Source: Candidatus Pseudobacter hemicellulosilyticus (GTDB taxonomy: Bacteria > Bacteroidota > Bacteroidia > Chitinophagales > Chitinophagaceae). From it: DNA of 64,000 bases. Positions 17,984 to 27,261 of the stretch are shown here, one piece after another. Position 1 is the stretch's first letter, and every line of letters starts with the position of its first letter. The position numbers and the translations under genes were made by a program. The stretch spans positions 5,518,001 through 5,582,000 of the forward strand of contig CP119311.1 in NCBI GenBank assembly GCA_029202545.1, read 5' to 3'. The notes beneath the pieces were generated by a model. The model had not been told where the DNA came from. It worked only from the letters and a program-made list of their open reading frames with translations, and searched no databases.

Positions 17984-18577
17984 TCAGGCTGTAAAGATGG
18001 TATGGCCTTCTTTTTTGCCAGTTTCATAATCTTCCGTTAGTTGTAAAGCATGACTGCCCGACTTTAGAAAAATGCCAATAGTTTTACGGGGATAATAGGC
18101 ATAATCAATAATACGCCTGAAATTACCTGTATATCGTTTACGCAAATTATCTTCAGCAGCCCTGAAAGCTTCATTCGATAGTTGTTTTCTATCCAACGAA
18201 AACAGCGCATAAACAGGCTCACCCTTATTCCCGATGGGGTAATCATTGATGATCTTGATGCAGGAAATATAGTATGGATATTCACTGGATGCATTAACCA
18301 TGCTGGCCCTTTCCAGCAAATTCTCTACACTCTGCTTGAGTGTTTCTTCTGTAAAGGCTTTTTTGAAATTAGTTTGCACTATCAGCTTACCCCGGATAGA
18401 TAGTTGCCACAATCCATCAAGGCCTGCTTCCTCAATATAGCCCTGATCTTCCAGGCAGGCCATCAGTTCCACTGCTGCTGCTTTATTTAGTTGAAGTATC
18501 CGCGCAGCCCTTTGTACAGATAAAAACCTATTGACAGATTTTCTGAATAACCTCCGCAATTTATCCTGGCTAATCAT
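17984..18577 (-). CDS. Winged-helix N-terminal protein with unknown C-terminal domain
   Basis: The 197-residue protein opens with a winged-helix-like segment (RFLSVQRAARILQLNKAAAVELMACLEDQGYIEEAGLDGLWQLSIRGKLIV). The C-terminal 120 residues (YYISCIKIINDYPIGNKGEPVYALFSLDRKQLSNEAFRAAEDNLRK) match nothing I can name. The ATG at 18577 is used because the 12 codons upstream look non-coding. It ends 8 bp from the convergent LytTR stop. Its base composition is AT-richer than the two-component genes, as is that of the divergent genes beyond it, suggesting an acquired locus. Confidence 0.6.
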   Translation of the reverse strand: MISQDKLRRLFRKSVNRFLSVQRAARILQLNKAAAVELMACLEDQGYIEEAGLDGLWQLSIRGKLIVQTNFKKAFTEETLKQSVENLLERASMVNASSEYPYYISCIKIINDYPIGNKGEPVYALFSLDRKQLSNEAFRAAEDNLRKRYTGNFRRIIDYAYYPRKTIGIFLKSGSHALQLTEDYETGKKEGHTIFTA

Positions 18578-18585
18578 TATCTTTG
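18578..18585 (+). promoter_or_regulatory. -7 promoter box (TATCTTTG)
   Basis: TATCTTTG fits TAnnTTTG and ends 5 bp before the ATG of the 50-codon frame at 18591. It directly abuts the start codon of the divergent winged-helix gene, so that protein could control this promoter. Confidence 0.4.
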
Positions 18586-18590
18586 GTTTA

Positions 18591-18743
18591 ATGAGTGTAA
18601 CAGAAATCATCATAGGATTTCTACTAAATATTCTCTCCAGTTTCGCTTACGACCAATTAGCGCAATATCTCAAAAAGCGCAATACCAGCAAAAGCGAAAA
18701 TCCTCCAAAAAGTTTTGTTTTTTTATTTTCAAGAGGGATTTGA
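18591..18743 (+). CDS. Possible small membrane peptide (50 aa)
   Basis: A 50-codon ATG frame encodes one hydrophobic helix (MSVTEIIIGFLLNILSSFAY) and a basic tail (YLKKRNTSKSENPPKS). It follows a consensus -7 box and is divergent from a winged-helix gene. Short hydrophobic-plus-basic peptides of this kind can be type I-like toxins or small regulators, but nothing here proves expression. Confidence 0.35.
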   Translation: MSVTEIIIGFLLNILSSFAYDQLAQYLKKRNTSKSENPPKSFVFLFSRGI

Positions 18744-18972
18744 CCTAAAACGCTAAATTACCAGCCAAATCATTTACTGTTAACTTGTTAGGTTTTTCAC
18801 TAAGGCTATTAATTTTTCAACTTGCTTTAATAAAACATTGGTTCTCTTTGTAATAAGATTTCATTCAACTGATATTCAGTAACTTAAAATACAATTTCAT
18901 TACATAGTCCAGCACTCAAGGGGACAAAAATCGTAATAATTATTATAATCAATTGAAAATAAATAACCTAAA

Positions 18973-20139
18973 ATGCATTCATTAAAAATTGCCAGCTTTC
19001 TGTTCCCCAGGATTGAAGGGACTATAGCGAGCAGGCAATATATCAAGGCAGTCAATATTGATTATGAGATGAAGGCAAGCTTTGGCAATGAATACATAAG
19101 GTTGACCTATCAGATAGAAGCTAATGAGCTATTTGAAAAGCTGCCAGAAAAACAGCAGAAGGGTCTTTTCAAGGGATCCAGCAACCTTATAATAACAATT
19201 GCCTCCAATAGAAGCCCTGGCAGATACGATCATAAGAAAAACATGCTCAGCATTATTGAATTCAAGCATTGTTATGAAAGCCTTGCCGCTTACGCAGTGC
19301 TGCAATTGGAAGCTCACCTGGAACCTGGAACACCCATCAGGGCGAAAGGAGTTGATCTTTGGCCAGAAGCCAATTACGCTGAAAAATACATTGACTATTC
19401 CGTGAAGGATAGCTACGGTACTATTATGCAATCTTCACAGCATGTTGACGCAGACCAATGGATAGGCTTGCTGAGACTGGCAAAGAAAAGTAGTATCCTG
19501 TATGCAAGAGAAAAATTGAATTTTAACATTACTGATGTACAGATCATTGCCCATCTCAACTCGTACAAGCTGTATAGTATCCGGCACTTTTTACTGAGTC
19601 ATGATGTGGCCATCCACATTAAAACTATTAAAACCATTGAGGAGGTCCATATCCACACATCTCAATTGTTTCAGGCGTTGAAAAAAGAGCTCCAGGCTGA
19701 ATTTGCATGGCACAGGGATTTTTATACAGAATTAATACAGCTTTTATACCAGCAATACCTGCCTGTGGAGAAAGAGGCGCTCATTCAATCACAGCAGGCT
19801 GAATTTCTCCAGCAGCTGCTTCTTCAACCCGGAGATATAGTTGAATTAAAAGACAAACGGCTGGTATATGTAAATGCGCTTGCCATAGACGGAAAAAACA
19901 GGGTGCAGGTAACCTATGCCATACTTAAAAACAACCTGGAACCGGGCAATAAAACAAGAACAGTTGATATTGACACGATGCAGTTTGTGCTTAAGTCAAG
20001 CGACTTTACCCTATTCCTTCAAAACAACCCGGTAAAGCATTTGTCGATCCTGAAAAAATGGATGCGGAAACATAAGTTGGAGATCTCCCCTATTGTTTTC
20101 CAGCCTGACCTTACCAGAGCGCTGACTATGGTCTCATGA
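18973..20139 (+). CDS. Hypothetical protein (388 aa), unrecognised
   Basis: The protein is soluble with no signal peptide or membrane helix. It is mixed alpha/beta for the first 200 residues (RLTYQIEANELFEKLPEKQQKGLF, IIEFKHCYESLAAYAVLQLEAHLEPGT), then a long Gln/Leu-rich helical segment (LIQLLYQQYLPVEKEALIQSQQAEFLQQLLLQPG), and a small beta domain (GDIVELKDKRLVYVNALAI). I cannot place it in a family. Its AT-rich sequence and the 229-bp AT-rich leader contrast with the flanks. It overlaps the convergent CHAT gene stop by 6 bp. Confidence 0.6.
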   Translation: MHSLKIASFLFPRIEGTIASRQYIKAVNIDYEMKASFGNEYIRLTYQIEANELFEKLPEKQQKGLFKGSSNLIITIASNRSPGRYDHKKNMLSIIEFKHCYESLAAYAVLQLEAHLEPGTPIRAKGVDLWPEANYAEKYIDYSVKDSYGTIMQSSQHVDADQWIGLLRLAKKSSILYAREKLNFNITDVQIIAHLNSYKLYSIRHFLLSHDVAIHIKTIKTIEEVHIHTSQLFQALKKELQAEFAWHRDFYTELIQLLYQQYLPVEKEALIQSQQAEFLQQLLLQPGDIVELKDKRLVYVNALAIDGKNRVQVTYAILKNNLEPGNKTRTVDIDTMQFVLKSSDFTLFLQNNPVKHLSILKKWMRKHKLEISPIVFQPDLTRALTMVS

Positions 20140-23100
20140 GACAATAGCCTCATTCTTTCGCTTCTTCATCACCCCATAACCTATTGCGGCCAGCAGGAGC
20201 AGCAAAGCCGCCACCCAGTACGGCCAGCCTATGGTTCGTCCCAAAACAATTGGATGGGTATCCCCCATGATGACCAGTCCCGCCCAGTATTGCGGCGCCA
20301 GCATACGGCCATTGGCGGTAGCGAGATACGCCAGCTTGGCCTGCTGCAGGGCCTCGTCTTTGGACATGCCTTTGCGCAGGTTATTGTAAAATGTTTCTGT
20401 GATCAGCGCACTGGCCTGCTCATCTATTTTCCAGAGAGCGGTCAGGATACTTTCACTGCCGGCATAATTAAAAGCATGTGCCAGGGATACCATACCCTCC
20501 CCATCCTGGTAACCCGGCCGGCCGGATTCACAGGCGGTGAGTACGGTGAGATTGGAACGCATATCACAGTTATACAGCTCATAGAGGAAAAGTGAATTGT
20601 CCTCCCCTTGCTCGGGCATTTCCTTGGAAAAGATCAGCCGGGAATATTCGGGGTACTGGTTATTGGACTCGGCATGGGTACCAATATGAATGATCTTATG
20701 ATGACCAGCATACTGCTTGAAACTGGCTTCGGTAGACAGATGATCCGTATAGGCTTCGCCGCCAAAATCACTGACCATTTTGCGGGCAAGCGTATAACTG
20801 AAAGGCAGGGGTAGCAGGGAAAGATAGGTATTGTCCAGTTGCAGAGAATCGTTTACCGCCGCTACATAGGACGCCTTGGCTGCATCGGAGAACCCGGGTG
20901 CAAAAGCCACAAAGTTAGCGGGTGGCAATTGTGCAGGTGGCGAGGGCGCTACGAGGAAGAGACTGTACTGGTATGCAATAGGATGTTTTGCCAGGAGGCT
21001 ATGGGCAGCCAGTTCTGTAAAAGTGCTGATCTTTTTGCTGCACAGGCTTTCAAAGCTCAAGGCATAGAGCACACCATCCGGGATAATGAGCAGCTTTTTA
21101 TTTTTGACGGATTTTTCCAGCGGCGCCCAGAGCTGGTTATAGAGCTGGTGCAGTATTTCTCCGGTACGGCGGGGATCCATCCATTGCTGTTGCAGTTGCT
21201 GCAGCTGTTGTTCCAGGTTGCTGCCATCCAGTGGAATGATGGTCTGCTGTTGCCGATCGGCCACCAAGGCCAGTAATTTATTGGCAGTAAAAAAGTAGCG
21301 GACTACAGTGGTCTGTTCCGGTATCTGCTGCTGTACCTGTTTAACGGAATGGAACAGGCGGGCATAGCGCATGGCGTAGTAGCGGGGATATTCTTTGCTG
21401 AGCTGGTCCCGGTAATTATCCAGTGCTTTACTGGCCGAGAGATATTGCTGGATGCCAGCTCCTTTTTCGGCCGACAGTGCGGCCTGGACGGCATCCTGTA
21501 ATTGCTGTTCCTTTTGGCGCACAGCCCTGGGCACTGCATGGAATTGGAGGTCAGCCTGTTTGTCGAGCCGCGAGCGCAGCCTGGTATACAGCCCGGACTC
21601 ATGCAGGTCGATCAGCTGGTCCATATAACTGTTCTTACCGCTCAGCTCGTAGAGTTCCAGGGTGAGTTGCTTGGTGAAAGCCAGGAGATCATCATGATCA
21701 GCCAGTATCAGGTTAAGATCGGAAGCATCGGATACAATCCTTTTACGTCGGTCCAGGATATCCAGCGCCTCCTGCATGGCGGACAGCAGTTGCTGCAGGG
21801 TAGCTTCATCCTTCTTCGCCAGCAAAGCATAGCTGGCTTTGACACGCAGGAGCAGGGCTCTTGGCTTCCAGACTTCCTTTCCCACAGAATCCATCAGGGT
21901 ATGCCCGCGACGGATATGTCGATCCACTTCACTGAGCGCTTTATTGCCCATGGCTGCAGCTTCTTTGAACTGACCGCATTCATAGTATATGGCCGACAGG
22001 TTGAGCAGTTGGTAAAAAGGGATCATGGAAGTTTCATTCTCGTTCTTCAGGACATAGCCATAACTGCGCTGCGCCTGCCGGATAGCGGCCTTCGGCTGTT
22101 TGCTTTCTGCCAGGAAGAGCGCATAGTTCCGGATGAATTCAAGATAGATATTATCATAGCTGCCCTGGAAAGAAGAGTAATACAGGCTATCCGCCTGCTG
22201 GTAATGATGGAGCGCCAGCGACCTGTTGCCGGCTTTATCATATACCAGGGCCAGACCGTAACAGGCATCGGCATGCCAGAACAGGTAATCGCCCCCGGCA
22301 GCGCGGATGCCTTCCCGGCCTTTATTAAGGAAATCAATGGCCTTGTCATATTCACGCAGGGCGTAATAACATTGACCTAACAATATCTGAGAAATAAAGA
22401 TCCCGGTACTGCCGGGCGGCAGCTGTGCCTGTTTTTGTGCAAAGCTGTATTCCAGCAGGCTGCGCGTTTTGCTGAGGTTGCCCAGTTCCTTGTAAATGCC
22501 GGCGAGGTTATCGATGGCTTCAAACTGCATGGCCAGGGCGCTGGGCCGTTGCGGTGCAGGTTCTTTGATGGCCAGGAAAGAGCGCATCAGGCTGATACAG
22601 CTTTCCATGGCTTTGATGCCGTCTGTTGGCCGGCCCTGGATACCGTATACGCCGACGAGGTTATTATACAGTAATCCTTTCCGGTAAAAACGGTTGAGGG
22701 GGATGGCCGGCATTTTATCGATGGCAGATAGCGCCAGGGTAAAATAATGTTCGGCCGAATCTGTATTGGATTCATAATAGGCCATGGTGCCCATGGCATT
22801 ATAGGAGAAGTACAGGTCTTCCGGTTTGGGTTGCTGGATAGTCCCCATCAGGGCGATAGCAGCTATAAAATGTTTCCGGGCCAGGGCCATATCGGCTAAG
22901 CGACGTGCGCATTCACCCAGGTTACGTTCAATGGATGCCAGCTCGGCCTTCTCGTTAGGAGCCAGTTTCAGCAAGGATTCCCGGGCTTTTAGATTATAAT
23001 CGTAAGCGGGTTTTGCCCAGCCACCTTCACTGTAATAGCTGGCGGCGGATTTATAGGCCTGCACCACCGACAATGGTCGGGGTTTGAGGGAGAGTATGGT

Positions 23101-23454
23101 TTGCAGGAGCGCGTTTATTCTTTGTGTTGCTTTGTCGAAGTTGGCCAATGCCATTTCGGTTTCGCCGGCAAGCGCGAGATAATCCGAGAGCGAGTCTGGT
23201 TGCCGGGCTTGTGTAAAGGCAGTAAGCTTTTGCCGGAGGAGGCGGTCTGCTTCGGCGGGTTGTTTGTTCTGTAAGGCCTGATGGATAGCGTTCTTACTGC
23301 TCACCTGTTTTGCCCATACCGGTTGGGTACAGCACAAGACGAACAAGGTCAACAGGGTAAAAGCCATTGTCTTCCTTACCGGAACAAGCCTTGTTGCCCA
23401 TAGCGGTTGAAAGGCCAGCGGTGAAATAATATCTGTATAATTATTTACGGTCAT
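20134..23454 (-). CDS. TPR-CHAT protease-like protein, membrane-anchored
   Basis: This 1106-residue protein has a hydrophobic N-terminal segment at about residues 31-48, a long TPR array (about 60-560), a helical linker, and a C-terminal CHAT (caspase HetF associated with TPRs) domain. His927 (HIGTHAES) and Cys975 (LTACESG) form the expected catalytic dyad, followed by the typical GEGMVSLAHAFNYAGSESILTALWKI. A C-terminal membrane helix (WVAALLLLLAAIGYGVMKKRKN) ends in a basic tail. If the N-terminus is a signal sequence, the TPR and CHAT parts face the periplasm. The start overlaps the end of the upstream TPR/anti-sigma-like gene by 14 bp. It is the effector end of an ECF-sigma operon. Confidence 0.9.
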   Translation of the reverse strand: MTVNNYTDIISPLAFQPLWATRLVPVRKTMAFTLLTLFVLCCTQPVWAKQVSSKNAIHQALQNKQPAEADRLLRQKLTAFTQARQPDSLSDYLALAGETEMALANFDKATQRINALLQTILSLKPRPLSVVQAYKSAASYYSEGGWAKPAYDYNLKARESLLKLAPNEKAELASIERNLGECARRLADMALARKHFIAAIALMGTIQQPKPEDLYFSYNAMGTMAYYESNTDSAEHYFTLALSAIDKMPAIPLNRFYRKGLLYNNLVGVYGIQGRPTDGIKAMESCISLMRSFLAIKEPAPQRPSALAMQFEAIDNLAGIYKELGNLSKTRSLLEYSFAQKQAQLPPGSTGIFISQILLGQCYYALREYDKAIDFLNKGREGIRAAGGDYLFWHADACYGLALVYDKAGNRSLALHHYQQADSLYYSSFQGSYDNIYLEFIRNYALFLAESKQPKAAIRQAQRSYGYVLKNENETSMIPFYQLLNLSAIYYECGQFKEAAAMGNKALSEVDRHIRRGHTLMDSVGKEVWKPRALLLRVKASYALLAKKDEATLQQLLSAMQEALDILDRRKRIVSDASDLNLILADHDDLLAFTKQLTLELYELSGKNSYMDQLIDLHESGLYTRLRSRLDKQADLQFHAVPRAVRQKEQQLQDAVQAALSAEKGAGIQQYLSASKALDNYRDQLSKEYPRYYAMRYARLFHSVKQVQQQIPEQTTVVRYFFTANKLLALVADRQQQTIIPLDGSNLEQQLQQLQQQWMDPRRTGEILHQLYNQLWAPLEKSVKNKKLLIIPDGVLYALSFESLCSKKISTFTELAAHSLLAKHPIAYQYSLFLVAPSPPAQLPPANFVAFAPGFSDAAKASYVAAVNDSLQLDNTYLSLLPLPFSYTLARKMVSDFGGEAYTDHLSTEASFKQYAGHHKIIHIGTHAESNNQYPEYSRLIFSKEMPEQGEDNSLFLYELYNCDMRSNLTVLTACESGRPGYQDGEGMVSLAHAFNYAGSESILTALWKIDEQASALITETFYNNLRKGMSKDEALQQAKLAYLATANGRMLAPQYWAGLVIMGDTHPIVLGRTIGWPYWVAALLLLLAAIGYGVMKKRKNEAIVS

Positions 23455-24451
23455 CTGCTTTTCTTAACTGCTGCAGCAATGCTTCTTTTTCCGGATGATC
23501 GGATCGATCAATCCATAAGATGGCAGTGGGAATATCATTGCTGCCAAGTGCTGCAAGGCCCCTGTACCAACAGGCATCAATATAAAACTCGCTGTTGCTG
23601 ACAGTAACAACTCTTTCGAGATGGGAAGCAGCGGTTGAATAGTCTTTAATAGCCATGTTGGCCACCCCGATAAAATAATGCAGGGTATCATTGTCCGGCG
23701 TGCTTGTCAGCAGCTGGTTCCAGCCCTTCAAGGCTTCTTTATAATGACCTGTTTTATACTCCACCATAGCGCGATCAAAAGTATAATTACCGGCAGCGCT
23801 CATAGCGGTGATCAGGCCCGGGTCTGGCTGATAATAGCGGGCATATAAGCGCTGATTGGCTGATGGTCTCAGCACTACAAACCAAAAGCCCAGGAGTAAT
23901 ATGGCCAGCAGACTGGCGGCTACGAGGAGGCTTCGGGTGAAGAAAGGTCTGATGAGTTTGGGCTGGGTGGCATGGGTGCCGGCTTTGGAAGCAGCCTCTG
24001 CTGATATTGTTTGTATGGATCCAGCAGTTGCAGCTTTAGGTGTTTGCTCTTGCGTACCAGTTACAGCTGAACCAGGGGCAGCAATTGGCTGCTGGTTGAC
24101 AGGCGCTACTGATGGGTTGACTATTTCCTGCTGTTGATTAGTGTTTTCAGCAGGTATAGCTTCGGTATGTATGTTTTGCTTACCGTCATTTACAGGCGTG
24201 TTTGAAATGATCCCTTGTTTGTCAGCCCTGCTGGTTGACAGGCCGGCATGATATTCCTTCATTCTTTCTTCCAGTGCGGCTTCACTGATACCCAACATCA
24301 GCAAACGGACCTCTTCTACCTGTGCATGCAAGCCAGGATTGGCCATGATAGCCGCACTGAATGCTTCCTGCTCAGCAGCAGGCATTTGCCCGTTGAGGTA
24401 TCGTTCGATCTGTTCGAACTGTTCTGGAGATATGGATTCATTGTTGTTCAC
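23441..24451 (-). CDS. Anti-sigma-like single-pass membrane protein with periplasmic TPR
   Basis: The 336-residue protein starts with GTG (no upstream in-frame ATG before a stop). Residues 1-60 (FEQIERYLNGQMPAAEQEAFSAAIMANPGLHAQVEEV) match the cytoplasmic head typical of Bacteroidota anti-sigma-like proteins. A Gln/Ala/Pro/Thr-rich linker (about 70-165), one membrane helix (about 172-194) and a C-terminal TPR region (GHYKEALKGWNQLL, DYSTAASHLERVV) follow. It overlaps both the sigma gene upstream and the CHAT gene downstream by 14 bp, so the three are tightly coupled. Likely role: hold the sigma factor at the membrane until a signal, possibly CHAT proteolysis, releases it. The release mechanism is inference. 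Confidence 0.75.
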   Translation of the reverse strand: MNNNESISPEQFEQIERYLNGQMPAAEQEAFSAAIMANPGLHAQVEEVRLLMLGISEAALEERMKEYHAGLSTSRADKQGIISNTPVNDGKQNIHTEAIPAENTNQQQEIVNPSVAPVNQQPIAAPGSAVTGTQEQTPKAATAGSIQTISAEAASKAGTHATQPKLIRPFFTRSLLVAASLLAILLLGFWFVVLRPSANQRLYARYYQPDPGLITAMSAAGNYTFDRAMVEYKTGHYKEALKGWNQLLTSTPDNDTLHYFIGVANMAIKDYSTAASHLERVVTVSNSEFYIDACWYRGLAALGSNDIPTAILWIDRSDHPEKEALLQQLRKADDRK

Positions 24452-25022
24452 GGCCTGTTTGATTGGTTTTGATCATAGTCCGCAGCTTTTCCACGCAGCG
24501 GTATTTATTGTTCCGGGCAGTGGGTTCAGTCCAGCCCATGGCTTCAGCCACCTGCCGGAGCGATTGCTTTTCATAATAAAAACGGCGCAGCAGTTCACGG
24601 CAGTTATCACCCAGCATCTTGAAATAGTTTTTGATGGTCTTTATCCTTTCCAGTTTCTCTTCGTCCGAAGCACTGGCGGTGGGCGTTTCCAGTTCCTGTT
24701 CCAGGGGTACTGTTTTCCGGAACCGGGCGGACCGCAGGTGATCCAGCCACTTGTGCTGGGCGATGCGGAACAGGTAGCCCGTCAAAGCCGAAGGGCTTTC
24801 CGGTTGAAAGCGATCCAGCTGGATATTGCGCCAGGCAGTAAGAAAAGCATCCTGGAAAATATCCTTTGCTTCATCTGTTGAACCGCTGTTCTGCAGCACG
24901 TACTGTTCCACCGCAGGATAGGTTGACTGGTACCAGTGGCGCAGGGCCTGGTCGTCATTAGCCCTGATAGCCTTCAGTTGCTGTATAAGGGCAGTATATT
25001 GAGGGGAGAACTCTTCCGGCAT
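24438..25022 (-). CDS. ECF-type RNA polymerase sigma factor
   Basis: The 194-residue protein has sigma-70 region 2 (DEAKDIFQDAFLTAWRNIQLDRF, with the conserved DIFQDAF element) and region 4 (GDNCRELLRRFYYEKQSLRQVAEAMGWTEPTARNNKYRCVEKLRTMI, helix-turn-helix). It is the first gene of an overlapping three-gene operon with a membrane anti-sigma-like TPR protein and a TPR-CHAT protein. ECF sigmas usually activate their own operon. The upstream sequence holds CTATCTTTCG (minus strand, near 25040), close to a -7 box. Confidence 0.93.
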   Translation of the reverse strand: MPEEFSPQYTALIQQLKAIRANDDQALRHWYQSTYPAVEQYVLQNSGSTDEAKDIFQDAFLTAWRNIQLDRFQPESPSALTGYLFRIAQHKWLDHLRSARFRKTVPLEQELETPTASASDEEKLERIKTIKNYFKMLGDNCRELLRRFYYEKQSLRQVAEAMGWTEPTARNNKYRCVEKLRTMIKTNQTGREQQ

Positions 25023-25417
25023 GTAAATAATGATGCACGAAAGATAGTTTATTTTTTCTCCCCTCGCGCCATTTTATACGGATTCAGCGCCATGGTGGAC
25101 AAGGTTTTGACTGGTGGCCGGACGGCTATTTAACCAGGCTTCTTTCGCCGGTTTTTCAACAACCAGGGATCGAAGTCAAGCCTGACGCATACTGGTCACA
25201 GGATCATATCGGGAAAAGCGGTAAAATGTCATCAAACAAGGAATATAAAAAACTATTAGCCTGGAAATCACCTGCATGAGATAGAAGTTGACAGAGAGAT
25301 GATCCGGCCGGGATACTTCCAGGACTGGTAAGCAACTGGCCGGGGTCAACGTTGTTCAGATAGCTTTCATAAAAAAGGCGGCCCGATTCTATGGACCACT
25401 TTTTCCTTATTGAGACC
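25023..25417. other. Non-coding stretch upstream of the sigma operon
   Basis: These 395 bp lie between the sigma factor start and the end of the 2-hydroxyacid dehydrogenase gene, and should hold the sigma operon promoter. Frames running through it have no protein-like features. No clear repeat or RNA gene is seen. Confidence 0.5.
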
Positions 25418-26392
25418 TCAATGGTATACTTCTTTGTTGATGATATGCGGAAGGGGCCTTCCTTGCAGACCAGCAAGGATATTTTGAGCAGCCAGCACAG
25501 CCATAGCGCTGCGGGCTTCCATGGTAGCGGAGCCAATATGCGGCAGTACGCAAACTGAAGGCATAAACAATAGCGGGTTATCTTTGGCCATTGGCTCAGG
25601 ATTGCTGACATCCAGCCCGGCGCCCCAGATAATATGCTGTTCCAGTGCCGCTATCAGATCGGCTTCATTGTGTTCTTCTCCCCGGGCAGTATTAATGAAA
25701 ATGGCCGTGGGTTTCATCTTAGCAAAAGCAGCTTTATTGAACAGGCCCTTTGTTTCTTTGGAGAGATTGGCATGAACAGATAGTACATCGCTTTGCTGCA
25801 ACAGTTCATCGAAGGATACATAACGGGCATCCAGTTCTTTTTCCGCCTCCATATTCTGCCGGCGGTTATGGTAGATGATGTTCATGTTATACGCCAGCTT
25901 ACATTTTCTGGCCAGCTCCAACCCTATTTTCCCCAGGCCAAAAATGCCCAGTGTTTTGTTGTACAATTCCTGTCCGAGGTTACTATTGGGATCATAGAAG
26001 CCCCAGTTACCGTTAATGATCTGCTGGTGCATGAAAAACGCTTTACGGGATGTAGCCAGCATCAGGAGAAAGGCTACATCGGAAGTGGCTTTGCTCAATA
26101 CATCCGGGGTATTACCTACGGGAATATTGGCCAGGGTAGCTGCTGCAACATCTACATTATCGAACCCAACTGACAGGAGTGATATCACTTTCAAATGACC
26201 ACAGGCTTTGAAAAAGGGCTCATTCAATTTATTGGGGCCGATGCTGATCAGGGCATCCTGACCTGCACAGGCTTTGATCAGATCGTCCTGGGATAATTCT
26301 TTCCTGTCGGTATATTCAGTTATGATACAGCCGGCTTCCTGTAAAAGTTTCAGCCCTGCCTCGGGAAGTTTCCTGCTAATAAAGACTTTCAT
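25418..26392 (-). CDS. D-2-hydroxyacid dehydrogenase (glyoxylate/hydroxypyruvate reductase-like)
   Basis: The 324-residue enzyme has the NAD(P)-binding motif GIFGLGKIGLELARK (GxGxxG) and the catalytic trio of the D-isomer-specific 2-hydroxyacid dehydrogenases: Arg in INTARGEEHNE, Glu in NPEPMAKDNPLL, His in VLPHIGSATMEAR. Length is normal for the family (310-330). It probably reduces glyoxylate, hydroxypyruvate or a 2-keto acid. It appears monocistronic. Confidence 0.92.
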   Translation of the reverse strand: MKVFISRKLPEAGLKLLQEAGCIITEYTDRKELSQDDLIKACAGQDALISIGPNKLNEPFFKACGHLKVISLLSVGFDNVDVAAATLANIPVGNTPDVLSKATSDVAFLLMLATSRKAFFMHQQIINGNWGFYDPNSNLGQELYNKTLGIFGLGKIGLELARKCKLAYNMNIIYHNRRQNMEAEKELDARYVSFDELLQQSDVLSVHANLSKETKGLFNKAAFAKMKPTAIFINTARGEEHNEADLIAALEQHIIWGAGLDVSNPEPMAKDNPLLFMPSVCVLPHIGSATMEARSAMAVLAAQNILAGLQGRPLPHIINKEVYH

Positions 26393-26526
26393 GGGTGATG
26401 ATTTTACACAGGCACAAATGCACCCTTGGTTGCATAGGCCAGCAGGTGTAAAAGTCGATCATTCCAGGCAATATTTGTCATCAAATATCCGCGGACTGAA
26501 AAAAGCCGAAATCATACCAGGCGTGG

Positions 26527-27261
26527 TCAGATATCGGTTGGAAAATAGATCTCTTTTGTAAAACCTGCTTTCCGGAAGAATTCGTACCAGAATTGTTTTA
26601 GCTCTCTTTGTGAGACAGCGGTACTGGTATTGTAGAGTACAGTAATTTCCTGCAGTTGGTTATCTTTCAGGAACAAATGATCCTCAGGCCATTTTTCCAG
26701 GATCCAGCTGGCTCCGACGGAATCAAAAGGTACCTTTTCAAAGTTAACCCATCGTCCTCTGACAGGGCATGCCTCCATCATATCAGAGATGACGACCAGC
26801 CGGACACTATCAATCTGTTTGTCCTTTTTGAAGTATTTTACCTGATCCATGGCGGCCTGGAGAGCGTCTATGATACAGGTATTTTTGCTTTGCGCGCCGG
26901 CAAAGCCATTTTCAACTGCTTTTATACACCTGGTATAATTCTGCACATTTGCTTTATACAGTGTAGCATTGTCCGTGTCATTACCTGTATAACCTGTAAA
27001 TAAAGATGATTGAACGGTTTCCCCGATAGGATAAACAAAATAATGGGTATTGGGTCCCAGCTTCCTCAGCAGTTTTGTAATATTTTTCTTCATATTCTGC
27101 TTCGTTACAGCAGAATCCGTACTGGTGGTCAGATCACAGAGATACACTTCAAGTTTATCCTGCACAACTACGGATGTCTGGGATTGTTCCACTTCTGCAC
27201 AGCCGGTGATCAAAAAACAAGACACGGCTATTGCGCAGAGGCTAAACCGGATTATTTCCAT
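26527..27261 (-). CDS. VWA-like lipoprotein, third gene of an unknown membrane operon
   Basis: The 244-residue protein has a lipobox (ITGC, lipid Cys21) and then a fold resembling a von Willebrand A domain. The strand VYLCDLTTSTDS gives a MIDAS-like DxTxS (Asp43, Thr45, Ser47), and VRLVVISDMMEA supplies the later strand with an Asp. Several cysteines (for example C109-type positions in TRCIKAVENG and NTCIIDAL) may form disulfides. Its start overlaps the four-TM gene by 20 bp. It probably sits on the outer face of a membrane as metal-dependent adhesion or assembly partner of the two membrane proteins. No homologous system is recognised. Confidence 0.6.
   Translation of the reverse strand: MEIIRFSLCAIAVSCFLITGCAEVEQSQTSVVVQDKLEVYLCDLTTSTDSAVTKQNMKKNITKLLRKLGPNTHYFVYPIGETVQSSLFTGYTGNDTDNATLYKANVQNYTRCIKAVENGFAGAQSKNTCIIDALQAAMDQVKYFKKDKQIDSVRLVVISDMMEACPVRGRWVNFEKVPFDSVGASWILEKWPEDHLFLKDNQLQEITVLYNTSTAVSQRELKQFWYEFFRKAGFTKEIYFPTDI

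Noticed and set aside
11219..20246. Fourteen-base match GGTTCGTCCCAAAA at 11219 and near 20235
   Set aside because: One copy is inside the CHAT coding sequence, the match does not extend, and no structure accompanies it; chance is likely.
21502..22380. Open frame antisense to the TPR-CHAT gene
   Set aside because: Same reason: a shadow of a well-supported gene, without promoter or domain.
25204..25611. Minus-strand frame in the gap after the dehydrogenase gene
   Set aside because: Half of it overlaps the dehydrogenase 3' end in another frame, and the translation has no protein-like features.
26393..26526. Possible small gene between the dehydrogenase and the VWA-like lipoprotein gene
   Set aside because: Frames here overlap neighbouring genes and lack promoter, start context or domain.
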